A stretch of DNA of 52,706 bases from Perlabentimonas gracilis (GTDB lineage Bacteria; Bacteroidota; Bacteroidia; Bacteroidales; Tenuifilaceae). Positions 32,802 to 41,943 of this stretch are shown here, piece by piece. Each line of letters opens with the position of its first letter. Position 1 is the stretch's first letter. Position numbers and translations under genes: made by a program. The stretch lies in NCBI RefSeq assembly GCF_011174675.1, contig NZ_JAANIG010000032.1, positions 1-52,706 on the forward strand, written 5' to 3'. The notes under the pieces were generated by a model, which made no database searches, had not been told where the DNA came from, and was given only the letters and a program-made list of their open reading frames with translations.

Positions 32802-35800
32802 CTACCGTTGGATTACCAACCTAACGGTAATCCACCCACCACCCGACGATACCCTAAGAATATAAACACCCGATGCGAAGTTGTTCACATCAATCCTATG
32901 GTCGAATTGCTGTGCTTGCTCAGTGCTGTAGGAGTAAACCCTTTGTCCGCTGGGCGAAATTAGTTCAATTACGTACTTAGCAGGGGTTTGGGGTTCAACC
33001 CTAACGGTAATCCACTGGTCGGCTGGGTTGGGGAATACGGTAACAACCGTGTTGCTGCCCGGAATTACCTGAACCGATGAGATGGTTAGGGTAATGGTAT
33101 CGGATGCTTCGCAGCCATAGCTATTTGTAACTGTTAGCCAGTATTCGCCTGGGTTGTCAACCGTAATCGATGGGGTGGTGGCTCCCGTGCTCCATAGATA
33201 GTCCACATCGCTTACCCCCGATTCGATGGTGTAGGGAAGGGTAACCTCTTGGTCACCGCCCAGGTCGACCGTTGGGCTTGGGTAGTGCTCAACGGCAGCA
33301 CTATAGGAGTTGTTGCTGGTGTTATTGTCTAACGCATAGCTAACCGTAGCCTTTAAACCGTAGGTTTTAACCTGCGATAGGTTTGCCTTGGTGCTTAGGG
33401 TGAATTGACCCTTGTTAGATGGTTCAATTCGTTGGGTAACGGTATGCTCCTCAGTGGCTACCACTTGGTTGTCCACCTCGAATGTAACAGGTACCTTATC
33501 ACCAATCCTTAGGATATCTGTTCCCACGTTGGTGATCTCAAGGGTGATGGTTTCGGTTGATGTTAGATCGCATCCTGCTGCTGGGGCAATAATGCCAGTA
33601 ACAGCATAGTCTGGTACTAGGACGGTGATTGTTACGGCATCGGAACCAATACACCCGTTGTCATCAATAACTGTTACGCTGTAGGTTCCTGTTTCGGTTA
33701 CAGTAAAGGTTTGGTTGGTTGAACCATCTTGCCACTCGTACGATTGGTAGCCAGCACCAGCATCGAGTACAACCGATCCGGTATTAATTGCCCTGTCGCC
33801 TCCCAAATTCACCTGTGGGTTTCCGTAGGCAATTACTGTTTCGGTAAGCATATCGTTGCTAGAGTTTCTGTCAATTGGAGCAATAACCTTTACCCCAATG
33901 GAGTGTTCAGAAGCGGAACCTAGGTTAAGCTTGTAATCGAGCGTAATCACAATGCTTTGACCAGGCTCAAGATCGCTTTCCATTTCGAATGTTTCAGTAG
34001 TAATTAGAGTACCGTTAAGCCATAGCTCAATATCTATCTCTTCATCGTCATCTAAAACATCGGTTCCTACGTTGGTAACCTCAACCGTAACTTCATGGTT
34101 ATTACCGAATACGCAAGTGTTGGCAGGCGAAATAAGCTCACTAATGGTGTAGTCGGGCATTAGGATTGTATAGTTGGCCTCTCTATAGCCTTCACATCCA
34201 TTTGTGTCTTCTACTGTAAGCCCGTAGATGCCAGTTTCGTCGGCTATAAATGTTTCATCGGTTGATACATTAACCCCATTGAATTGCCACTGGTAGAATA
34301 TGTATTCAGCGTCGCCATCATTCCTTACAGCGCTCAGTTCAAGTGGAACATTTGATATTTTACCTGGTGCATGGTTAAAGTTGAAACTTACCTCTTTAAA
34401 TGTGGTAATGCTCTTGCTAAGGGTGTTGTTTTCGAAGCCATCATTCTCCATATCAACCCAAAAGTTGATTGTTCGAGTAGTCAATAAGGATAAGTCGATG
34501 GTAATGGGAAGGGTAATTTCAACCTCCTCATCAACTCCAATGGGTTCTTCCACAGTATGGATAGCTGAATAATTGGTAAAGTTTTGTATGAAGCCAACCT
34601 GAATTTCACGTCCTTCAGGAATTGGATAGTTCCCATTGTTTCTGAGTTTAAATGTTACTGGCTCAGCATTTGAAAGTCCACAGCCAGTTTCTGGTTCTAA
34701 TACCTCAAGCAGTTCGATATCATCTTTGTAGAAAGTTAGGACTACCTCGGCACTACCAGGACAGCCAGAGAAGTCGGTAACGGTTACGCTATAGGTACCA
34801 GTTTCTTCTGCGTTGTATATCCTATCACTTGTATTGTCATGCCAAACGTATGTATCGTAGTATCCAGGGTCAAGTTCTAAGCCCCATCCATAAATATCCC
34901 TATCGGCTCCCAAATTAGGGCTAGGGTAACCCAAAGCATAAACCGACTTGTTTCGGGAGTTATTCTCATTGTCAACCTCTTCGGCAGCAGAACTAACAAC
35001 GAGCTGTACCGTGGCGCTATTCATACCCCCAAGGTTCAATTTCTGATCGAGTGTTATTTGTTTAGAAGTTTTTGATATGAAGTCTTCTGTTAGGTTTATT
35101 GTCTCGGTAGTTACAAAAGCCCCATTTAGGAACAAGTTAACGTTGATATCGGTTCCGGAAGTGTATGTTGTATTTCCGTTATTAACTAGAGTAAATGTAA
35201 CATCAGCGTTGTCCCTAAGCTCGCATCCAGTTCTTGGAAAGGTAATAGTCGAAATTGAAAGGTCGCTGGTCACTACACGCATTTCGTCGTAAGCAGTACA
35301 ACCATACTCGTTCTCAACCGTTACGCTATAAACCTCATCATTTGGAACTCCCCAAATGGTATAGTTTGCCTCATCAAGGCCATCGTGCCACAGGTACGAT
35401 AGTATATCCTCGGAGTAGGTTGGTTTTATCTCATACGATTCGGATGTGCTAAATATTTTATAAAGCACATCGGGCTCAATGCTAACCGAAGGTGATGGGT
35501 TTACCGTAACAACCATACCTTGCTCATTGTTGCTGTCACTCAAATCTAAAGCGGTGTTAGCTACAAAATTGATGTAGGTTTCACCTATAGTGAAAAGCTT
35601 ATTTTGTGGGAAAACGTAGGTTGTTTCTTCATTAATTGTAAGTGGATTACTCAAGGTTAACACAGTGTTTTGGTCTCCCATTGGGGTCAGTGCTGAAAGT
35701 TCAATTACAGTTCCTGCTGGGAATTCATCATTTCCAACGTTTTTGAGTGTAATTGAAAGAGGAATCTCTTCACCTCCATCGCAAAATTCGGCTGTGGGGT

Positions 35801-38800
35801 TGTTTATACTTGTTATGGCAATATCGAATGCATTAACAAATACTGAGTGCTGAGCGTCACCACATCCATTGGAATCGGTAGCTGTTACCCTGTAGGTTGA
35901 AGAATTGTTCACCGCGGGTGTGTAGGTATTTGCGTCAGTACCAGTAGTAACCCACTCGGATTGGCCAAAAGCTTGCATTTCCCACGTGTAGCTGCTAAAA
36001 CCTTCTTCTACTTTAAATATCAATGTGTCGGCAGCGGTTGTTGCAATTTCACTGAATTCTTCGAATGTTAGCGGGCTATCGTTAGTTTTCACCAGAATAT
36101 TTACCTCGGGATATCCAAAAGTTGTTACCTCCTTATCGTAACTGTCATTTTCGCGATCCAGATCCTTTTCAAGATTAGTATAAATTGATATGTTGTAAGT
36201 TTTCTCCTCACTAATATCAATAGCTCCAGTAAAGGTGTATTCAACTTCGTCATCTAGTCCTCCCCAACCCAATTCGGGAGTAAAATCCTCATTAAGCACA
36301 ATTTGATTATCTACTTCAACTACAAGAGGTATAACTTCACCCTCTGTGAAGGTAGAGTAACGGAACGATTTAATAATAATTGTTGGGTTAATTGGAGCAA
36401 GCCTTTCACATTCGTTAGCAATATTGGTAATGTTTATAACCCCAATATCTTTTTCTGCAACCATAACCCTTACATCATCCTCGGCGTAGCATGTTAATTC
36501 AGGATCGATAACTTTTGTTATGGCAACTTTGTAATCGCCAAACTCGGAAACTTCAATTGAGTTTGATGTCCCAATTGTTGAACTCTCATCGGGTAACTTA
36601 TACCAGCTGTAAGAGTCGTATCCCGTGCCTGCATCAATAGTTATTGGGTTGGTGAAGTCTTCAACACCAATGTCTGGCCCAAGAGTAAACTCGGGCATAC
36701 CTAACACCTCAACAGAGGTTTCATGGGAATTATTGGCATTGTTGTCATCAACTTCAAGGTTTGTGTAGGCAACTATTTCATGTACCCCAGCGCTAAACAG
36801 GTTAAATGTGTTAGTGGTAGTAAAGGTGTACTCATCGTTTTGCGCAAGTTGGCTAGGGGTAGTTATGGTTTCCATTTTTAGAGCCCCACCATCAACCTGC
36901 ACAACAATGGGAATCTCAGTATTTTGGGGTATTGTTCTAAAACCATAGTTTTTTAATTTCAGGTCAAGTGGTACGTTATAACCTATTTCACACGCATCGA
37001 TGGGCGACACCAATTCTGTGATCCCTACATCGAATGGTAGTTCGTAAATTCTAACCATATCAATGGCTACTCCTTCGTATTGTGTGGTTGCGTTTGAACC
37101 AAAAACAAAGCGAAACTTCACACCATTAACCCCAATGGCATCAGATGGCAGCATGTTTTTAGCTGTAACGTATTGAGTTTTGTTTACACTCCAGCCAGGG
37201 GCGTTTAGGGAGCTGATGGTGGGGGTGTCGAACCAGTTATATGCGTAATCATTATGGGCTGTAAGTGAGGTCCATGTTGTACCCCCATCTACTGAATACT
37301 CAAGTGTTAAACCATCAACACCTGGTTCTGTTTGCATCATATAGTCAAATGCAATGATTGGCATTACCGCTGTGCTTAGATCGTAGCATGGGCTTTCGAG
37401 ATAAGATTTTTCATTGCTCTTGTAGTTCCCCGAAAGCGATGTTGCCCAAGCTCTGTTGCCATTTGATGCATTTTTTATAAATGCACCTGATGGTGTTCCC
37501 CATTGCCAGGTACTATTTGTGCCGCTTGGATACCAAAAACCGTTGTTGCTTTCAAAAGAGGATTGGTATGGATATGCATAGGTTGGGAATGCATATAATG
37601 ATTTACTATGCACATCATTGTTAACATCCTGATCACCCTCAAGGAAAGTTCTAAACCTTAGGTTCTTTAGTCCGGGTGTTGAAAAGTCGGCCTTGGTGGC
37701 AAAGGTGAATTCCATCTCGAAATCGCCCTCACCATCCGCTTCACTTTTTATTGGTGAACTAAACTCTTCGCGCACCCATGTGGTTCCACCATTAAGAGAG
37801 TATCCAACATCAAAAGTTTTGCTTACCGTTGCGCCGCCATAGTTGCGGACAATAACCTTAACTTCTTCTTGGTTGGTAAGTCCACAAGATTGTATTGGAC
37901 TAATTAGACTTTTTACGCCAACATCGCTATGGATAAATTCACCTGTTATTGCTAAGTTGTCCACGTTCCATCCACCATAAGCAAGTGAGGTGATATTAGT
38001 ACCTAATGTAAACCGTAAACTTATGTTTTCCCTTCGACTTAAAAAAGTGTTGTGAGAGCTTCGCATCCAATTGTTATCCTGAATAGCAGCACCAAAATTT
38101 TGCCATAGCGTATTCCATGATACTTTGTTGTCGGGGCTTATGCTTACTAGCATATTATGCTGATAGTTTGTGTTAAGCCATCGGCGATAATATACCTGAA
38201 TGTTCTGAAAATACTTGGCATTGATATTGTCTGAAATGGCGTGGATGGGTTCTGTAATACCTGTTGGGTAGTTACCATCTAAATTTGTTGCCAATGCTGC
38301 AGCCCCGTCGTATGGCCCTTCCGGATCCTGACGCCCGCTACCGGTATTATACCCTATTTGCCAATGTCCCGTTGGGTCAAGTTCCCAACCATTTTCTTCA
38401 TCGAAGTCGTATACCTTAATCGATTTTTGGATATAACTTTTACCTCCCGGATTTAGCTGCAACGAAGGGTATGTGTGACTACCAATGCTTATTGAGTTAG
38501 CGGGTATTGAGAAGCTAAGCTCGCTATTGTGGTCAGCATTGATGTCTATATCAGCTGTAATCCAAACTAGGTTGTCACCCGCTGAAAGATTATGGCTGAT
38601 ATCTGTAAATATAAAGGAATTGCCTGACTTGCTTAGGGTTGCATTTATTTGGTTGTTTTTTCTAAAGGTTGAGTCGGAAGTGGAGTAAAGCCTCATACTA
38701 ACTATATCATCAACCCTACTTCCAATATATTCTACAGTTAGAGAGTTAAGAGATAGTGTACCATCGTTACCTTTTACATTAATAATGGCGTATCCAATTG

Positions 38801-39458
38801 GATTTAATGTAGTACCCGAGGCTATTGAGATTTTAGTTGTACGTGCACTTACATTGTCTACCTCAAGCGGAAAAACAGCCGACTCGTATACATTTACATT
38901 GTCGACACAAACACCATAGCCTGATCGGGAGGTTGCTTCAAAAGCTATTTGAAAGGTGTTTGTTCTTAAGGTGTCATCCAGCTCCGTTTCGTTCTTAAAA
39001 GGTAGTACTATTTGTCTGGGAGTCCATACTGCCGATTCATCCAGATACTCTTCTAGTAAATGCCAATCATCTTGCGGGCTTATCCTAAAGTAAACTCGAA
39101 GTTCGTCGGCTTGGAGCCTCTTTACCCTAGCCTCATAGAATTGCACGATTGGCTTTGCAACCGTCCTCATATCAAGGGGTGGGGTTATTAGTTTAGTGGT
39201 ATGTCCTACCGTGTTGGTTTGGAAAAAGGCATTGTAATCACCCTCATAGGCAAACGGGGGACTTCCGTAGGATATGCCAGGGGGCTTAAATCCACCTTGG
39301 TTTACAGTCCACGCTCTAGAGCCCGAGATAAAAGCCTGCGTCCATCCTGAAGGAGGGAATGTTGCCCCCTCAAAGCCTTGGGTTAAGGGCAAGGTTACTT
39401 GTCCGTATGCATTTATTACCAGTAAAAATGGTAATATTACGATAACTATCCTTTTCAT
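32802..39458 (-). CDS. Giant T9SS-secreted cell-surface protein with CARDB-like repeats (type A sorting)
   Basis: The 2218-residue protein has a signal peptide (about 1-19, ending NAYGQ) and a MAM/'choice-of-anchor'-like domain (about 25-195). A BNR-associated-like beta domain (about 200-345) and two further MAM-like segments follow. Then come eight units of about 185-200 residues, beginning near residues 510, 807, 1001, 1210, 1398, 1579, 1766 and 1947. Each starts like DYAVTGIIAPAAGC (a CARDB-type Ig fold), and most end in an Ig-like stretch such as TGTYSVTVIDDNGC. The final 75 residues (VVTVFPNPADQW...GVYILRVSSGG) are a type A sorting domain for the type IX secretion system. It should be exported and anchored to the surface, probably for adhesion. 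It is divergent from the other giant gene. Confidence 0.9.
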   Translation of the reverse strand: MKRIVIVILPFLLVINAYGQVTLPLTQGFEGATFPPSGWTQAFISGSRAWTVNQGGFKPPGISYGSPPFAYEGDYNAFFQTNTVGHTTKLITPPLDMRTVAKPIVQFYEARVKRLQADELRVYFRISPQDDWHLLEEYLDESAVWTPRQIVLPFKNETELDDTLRTNTFQIAFEATSRSGYGVCVDNVNVYESAVFPLEVDNVSARTTKISIASGTTLNPIGYAIINVKGNDGTLSLNSLTVEYIGSRVDDIVSMRLYSTSDSTFRKNNQINATLSKSGNSFIFTDISHNLSAGDNLVWITADIDINADHNSELSFSIPANSISIGSHTYPSLQLNPGGKSYIQKSIKVYDFDEENGWELDPTGHWQIGYNTGSGRQDPEGPYDGAAALATNLDGNYPTGITEPIHAISDNINAKYFQNIQVYYRRWLNTNYQHNMLVSISPDNKVSWNTLWQNFGAAIQDNNWMRSSHNTFLSRRENISLRFTLGTNITSLAYGGWNVDNLAITGEFIHSDVGVKSLISPIQSCGLTNQEEVKVIVRNYGGATVSKTFDVGYSLNGGTTWVREEFSSPIKSEADGEGDFEMEFTFATKADFSTPGLKNLRFRTFLEGDQDVNNDVHSKSLYAFPTYAYPYQSSFESNNGFWYPSGTNSTWQWGTPSGAFIKNASNGNRAWATSLSGNYKSNEKSYLESPCYDLSTAVMPIIAFDYMMQTEPGVDGLTLEYSVDGGTTWTSLTAHNDYAYNWFDTPTISSLNAPGWSVNKTQYVTAKNMLPSDAIGVNGVKFRFVFGSNATTQYEGVAIDMVRIYELPFDVGITELVSPIDACEIGYNVPLDLKLKNYGFRTIPQNTEIPIVVQVDGGALKMETITTPSQLAQNDEYTFTTTNTFNLFSAGVHEIVAYTNLEVDDNNANNSHETSVEVLGMPEFTLGPDIGVEDFTNPITIDAGTGYDSYSWYKLPDESSTIGTSNSIEVSEFGDYKVAITKVIDPELTCYAEDDVRVMVAEKDIGVINITNIANECERLAPINPTIIIKSFRYSTFTEGEVIPLVVEVDNQIVLNEDFTPELGWGGLDDEVEYTFTGAIDISEEKTYNISIYTNLEKDLDRENDSYDKEVTTFGYPEVNILVKTNDSPLTFEEFSEIATTAADTLIFKVEEGFSSYTWEMQAFGQSEWVTTGTDANTYTPAVNNSSTYRVTATDSNGCGDAQHSVFVNAFDIAITSINNPTAEFCDGGEEIPLSITLKNVGNDEFPAGTVIELSALTPMGDQNTVLTLSNPLTINEETTYVFPQNKLFTIGETYINFVANTALDLSDSNNEQGMVVTVNPSPSVSIEPDVLYKIFSTSESYEIKPTYSEDILSYLWHDGLDEANYTIWGVPNDEVYSVTVENEYGCTAYDEMRVVTSDLSISTITFPRTGCELRDNADVTFTLVNNGNTTYTSGTDINVNLFLNGAFVTTETINLTEDFISKTSKQITLDQKLNLGGMNSATVQLVVSSAAEEVDNENNSRNKSVYALGYPSPNLGADRDIYGWGLELDPGYYDTYVWHDNTSDRIYNAEETGTYSVTVTDFSGCPGSAEVVLTFYKDDIELLEVLEPETGCGLSNAEPVTFKLRNNGNYPIPEGREIQVGFIQNFTNYSAIHTVEEPIGVDEEVEITLPITIDLSLLTTRTINFWVDMENDGFENNTLSKSITTFKEVSFNFNHAPGKISNVPLELSAVRNDGDAEYIFYQWQFNGVNVSTDETFIADETGIYGLTVEDTNGCEGYREANYTILMPDYTISELISPANTCVFGNNHEVTVEVTNVGTDVLDDDEEIDIELWLNGTLITTETFEMESDLEPGQSIVITLDYKLNLGSASEHSIGVKVIAPIDRNSSNDMLTETVIAYGNPQVNLGGDRAINTGSVVLDAGAGYQSYEWQDGSTNQTFTVTETGTYSVTVIDDNGCIGSDAVTITVLVPDYAVTGIIAPAAGCDLTSTETITLEITNVGTDILRIGDKVPVTFEVDNQVVATEEHTVTQRIEPSNKGQFTLSTKANLSQVKTYGLKATVSYALDNNTSNNSYSAAVEHYPSPTVDLGGDQEVTLPYTIESGVSDVDYLWSTGATTPSITVDNPGEYWLTVTNSYGCEASDTITLTISSVQVIPGSNTVVTVFPNPADQWITVRVEPQTPAKYVIELISPSGQRVYSYSTEQAQQFDHRIDVNNFASGVYILRVSSGGGWITVRLVIQR

Positions 39459-40218
39459 AAGTTCAACCTATTAAGGTTTGTTTATCAATTTAAATCAAAA
39501 GATAACTTATTGTACGAGTATTAATCTTCGCATTGAAGAAACAATTCTATAACACCTTTAGTTTTACGACAATGGAAGTTAAGTTGTTCCAAAAAACGAA
39601 AAGGTTTCCATATGCCTTTTGATATACTAGGCTTTTCAACTTCAAAATTATTATTTTTTTTGACTAATAATCGTTATTTTGGTGTGGAATGTTACATTGG
39701 CTAGATTAATAATTGTTTTACCCCAGTTCTTCTCCCCACAGTGAAGGGTCTTGAAATACTTCTCACCCCAACAAGCCGATTCCATTACTCGTTTCTATGA
39801 TCTATGCATAGATTCCTCGCTTAGCTCGGAATGACATTTCGTCTTTTGTGAAGGAGGGAAGGGTAGGGTTTGGCGGCAGGGCGGCGTAGCCGCCCTGCCG
39901 CCAAACCCCTATAATCGGCTACAACGTGTCATTCCGAACCCCGCTTGTCGGGGTGAGGAATCATCTAATCGCCAGTGCCCACCCTTTTTAATAACCGACT
40001 ACAGCCTGTCATTCCGAGCGCCTGCCTGAATGACGCAGTCAGGCAGGCGTAGTGAGACCACGCAGTAGCAGCGTAGCTAAATCCATTTGCCGCCTCAATA
40101 CTTCGTTTGCATTTCCGACAACCTATCATCCCAAGCTTGCATCCCAACTGCTATGCACAGTTCGACCCCAAATTAGCAGTACGATAAAGTCATCTGAGGC
40201 ATTATCTAACTGTATGAT
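39459..40218. other. Intergenic region with first composite palindromic element
   Basis: The part 39459-39740 is AT-rich leader of the giant gene without a clear promoter match. From about 39762 the first composite repeat begins and runs to about 40083. The bases 40084-40218 show no structure I can name. Confidence 0.5.
39866..39908. repeat. Central palindrome, copy 1
   Basis: Twenty-base arms (39866-39885 and 39889-39908) pair perfectly around GTA. It is flanked by an inverted core at 39811-39835 and a direct core at 39928-39962. Confidence 0.9.
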
Positions 40219-40536
40219 TTATTTATGTATTAGGTTTTTTATCATACCATTATTACATAGTTCTTGCCATTCTGGGTTGAACTCGTTGATTAACTTCTCC
40301 TTCTTCGCTCTAGAGTATCCCTTTATCTGTTTTTCACGTGCTATGGCTAGGTCAATGTAGTCGTACACCTCAAAATATACAAGTTTATGCACGTTATACT
40401 TTTGGGTAAAGCCCTTTGTTTTACCCGACTTGTGCTCTATACACCTTCGGCTTAGGTTGTTGGTTACCCCAGTGTAAAGAACACTGTTATACTTAGTGGT
40501 TAGGATATAAACATAATAAATATAGATCTTTTCCAT
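40219..40536 (-). CDS. Small GIY-YIG endonuclease
   Basis: The 105-residue protein is a complete minimal GIY-YIG domain: YYVYIL (about 7-12) and YTGVTNNLSRRCIEHK (about 21-36), with the catalytic Arg in the helix. HKLVYFEVYDYIDLAIAREKQIKGYSRAKKEKLI follows, with the conserved Glu in AIAREKQIK. Stand-alone proteins of this kind are common in Bacteroidota and are thought to nick or cut structured DNA. It has no operon partner and sits exactly between two copies of the composite palindromic repeat. That is consistent with, but does not prove, action on these repeats or their spread with the gene. Confidence 0.93.
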   Translation of the reverse strand: MEKIYIYYVYILTTKYNSVLYTGVTNNLSRRCIEHKSGKTKGFTQKYNVHKLVYFEVYDYIDLAIAREKQIKGYSRAKKEKLINEFNPEWQELCNNGMIKNLIHK

Positions 40537-40758
40537 AGGTCTAAGTAGTTGTTGCGTATCGCTTTAAGCAATATTAATGATTTTTTCCTTAACCATACCC
40601 AATGTTGCTTAAGTGAATAGAATCATTTCTGCATTTTTCTTCAGATCTGAAAAAGATTCCTCACCCCAACAAGCCAATTCCATTACTCGTTTCTATGATC
40701 TATGCATAGATTCCTCGCTTAGCTCGGAATGACATTTCGCCTTTTGTGAAGGAGGGTA

Positions 40759-40801
40759 GGGTGTGGTGGCAGGGCGGCTACGCCGCCCTGCCACCACACC
40801 C
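40759..40801. repeat. Central palindrome, copy 2
   Basis: Twenty-base arms (40759-40778 and 40782-40801) pair perfectly around TAC, the reverse complement of the copy 1 loop. Cores flank it at 40709-40733 (inverted) and 40822-40856 (direct). Confidence 0.9.
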
Positions 40802-40983
40802 CCTATAATCGGCTTCAGTGTGTCATTCCGAACCCCGCTTGTCGGGGTGAGGAATCCTCTAATCGCCAGTGCCCACCCTTTTTAATAACCGACTACAGCC
40901 TGTCATTCCGAACCCCGCCTGTCGGGGTGAGACCACGCAGTAGCAGCGTAGCTAAATCTTCTAACCGCCAGCGCCCACCTTTT

Positions 40984-41030
40984 TACTCAAGGGTTGACTA
41001 CTGGCCTAGCCAGTAGTCAACCCTTGAGTA
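40984..41030. repeat. 47-base palindrome, copy 1
   Basis: Twenty-two-base arms beginning TACTCAAGGGTTGAC and ending GTCAACCCTTGAGTA pair perfectly around CTA. Confidence 0.9.
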
Positions 41031-41245
41031 TTTACAGTGCCCCCTTCTGTACCGACTAAGCTTGCCATTCCAACTATCTTCCCATACTCCATACCCATTG
41101 CCCCCAAGGGTAAGGCTAGTGGCCGTACTCATGAAAGATTCCTCACCCCAACAAGCCGATTCCATTGCACGTTTGTAGAGTCAATATATAGATTCCTCAC
41201 CCCAAAGGGCGGGGTTCGGAATGACAGTTCGCCTTTTGTGTAGGA

Positions 41246-41294
41246 GGGGGGTGTGGTGGCATGGCGGCGAAGCCGCCATGCCACCACACCCCCC
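41246..41294. repeat. Central palindrome, copy 3
   Basis: Arms of 23 bases (41246-41268 and 41272-41294) pair perfectly around GAA. Cores flank it at 41191-41225 (inverted) and 41313-41347 (direct). Confidence 0.9.
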
Positions 41295-41375
41295 TATAAT
41301 CGGCTACAGCGTGTCATTCCGAACCCCGCTTGTCGGGGTGAGGAATCCTCTAATCGCCAGCGTTTACCCTATTTT

Positions 41376-41798
41376 TACTCAAGGGTTGACTATTTGCTAG
41401 GCCAGTAGTCAACCCTTGAGTATTTACTGCGTCCCCCCTTTTTAATAACCGACTACAGCCTGTCATTCCGAGCGCCTGCCTGAATGACGCAGTCAGGCAG
41501 GCGTAGTGAGATCACGAAGTAGCAGCGTAGCTAAATCCTCTAATCGCCAGCGTCCACCCTATTTTTACTCAAGGGTTGACTATTTGCTAGGCCAGTAGTC
41601 AACCCTTGAGTATTTACTGCGTCCCCCCTTTTTAATAACCGACTACAGCATGTCATTCCGAGCGCCTGCCTGAATGACGCAGTCAGGCAGGAAGCAAGAC
41701 CACGCAGTAGCAGCGTAGCTAAATCCTCTAATCGCCAGCGCCCACCTTTTTTACTCAAGGGTTGACTATTTGCTAAGCCAGTAGTCAACCCTTGAGTA
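41376..41798. repeat. Tandem ~190-bp units with 47-base palindromes, copies 2-4
   Basis: Palindromes at 41376-41422, 41566-41612 and 41752-41798 share arms with the copy at 40984 but have two mismatches near the loop. They are 190 and 186 bases apart. Between them lies the same module: GTCATTCCGAGCGCCTGCC, a small hairpin CGCCTGCCTGA...TCAGGCAGGCG, then AGCAGCGTAGCTAAATCC. Confidence 0.88.
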
Positions 41799-41909
41799 AA
41801 TAATGGTTTGTAAAGTGGCCATGTAGGTGGTTTTCTAGTTTTAGTTGAGAAGGGTTACCTAATTCACAACTTTTTTTGATAGATCTCGTTAAAATTTACA
41901 CTAATAGTG

Positions 41910-41917
41910 TATTTTTG
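41910..41917 (+). promoter_or_regulatory. -7 promoter element of the PKD giant gene
   Basis: TATTTTTG matches TAnnTTTG exactly and lies 27 bases before the ATG at 41944. Confidence 0.4.
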
Positions 41918-41943
41918 ATGATTGTTTCTCAATAATCTTTACT

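Larger units (their letters stand above)
39762..41798. repeat. Array of composite palindromic repeats around a GIY-YIG gene
   Basis: Three copies of one composite element are present, at about 39762-40083, 40655-40958 and from 41137. Each has a core GATTCCTC...CGGAATGAC, a central palindrome, and the same core inverted (GTCATTCCG...GAGGAATC). Downstream modules carry GTCATTCCG followed by AGACCACGCAGTAGC and GCGTAGCTAAATC. The first two copies flank the GIY-YIG gene at 40219-40536. The third leads into tandem units with another palindrome. The array fills the divergent gap between the two giant surface-protein genes. Confidence 0.85.
40537..41943. other. 1.4 kb non-coding repeat array before the PKD giant gene
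   Basis: It contains the second and third composite elements, four copies of a 47-base palindrome and two tandem 190-base units. It ends with AT-rich promoter DNA of the PKD gene from about 41800. Confidence 0.7.

Noticed and set aside
41540-41788. 82-residue minus-strand frame in the array
   Set aside because: It reads across the tandem repeat units, so it repeats itself (TTGLANSQPLSK twice) and is repeat DNA, not a gene. The same holds for the frame at 39965-40147.
39762-41798. Repeat array as a possible CRISPR
   Set aside because: The repeats are long composite palindromes with irregular spacing and the units between them are themselves repeated; there are no short equal repeats with unique spacers and no cas genes.
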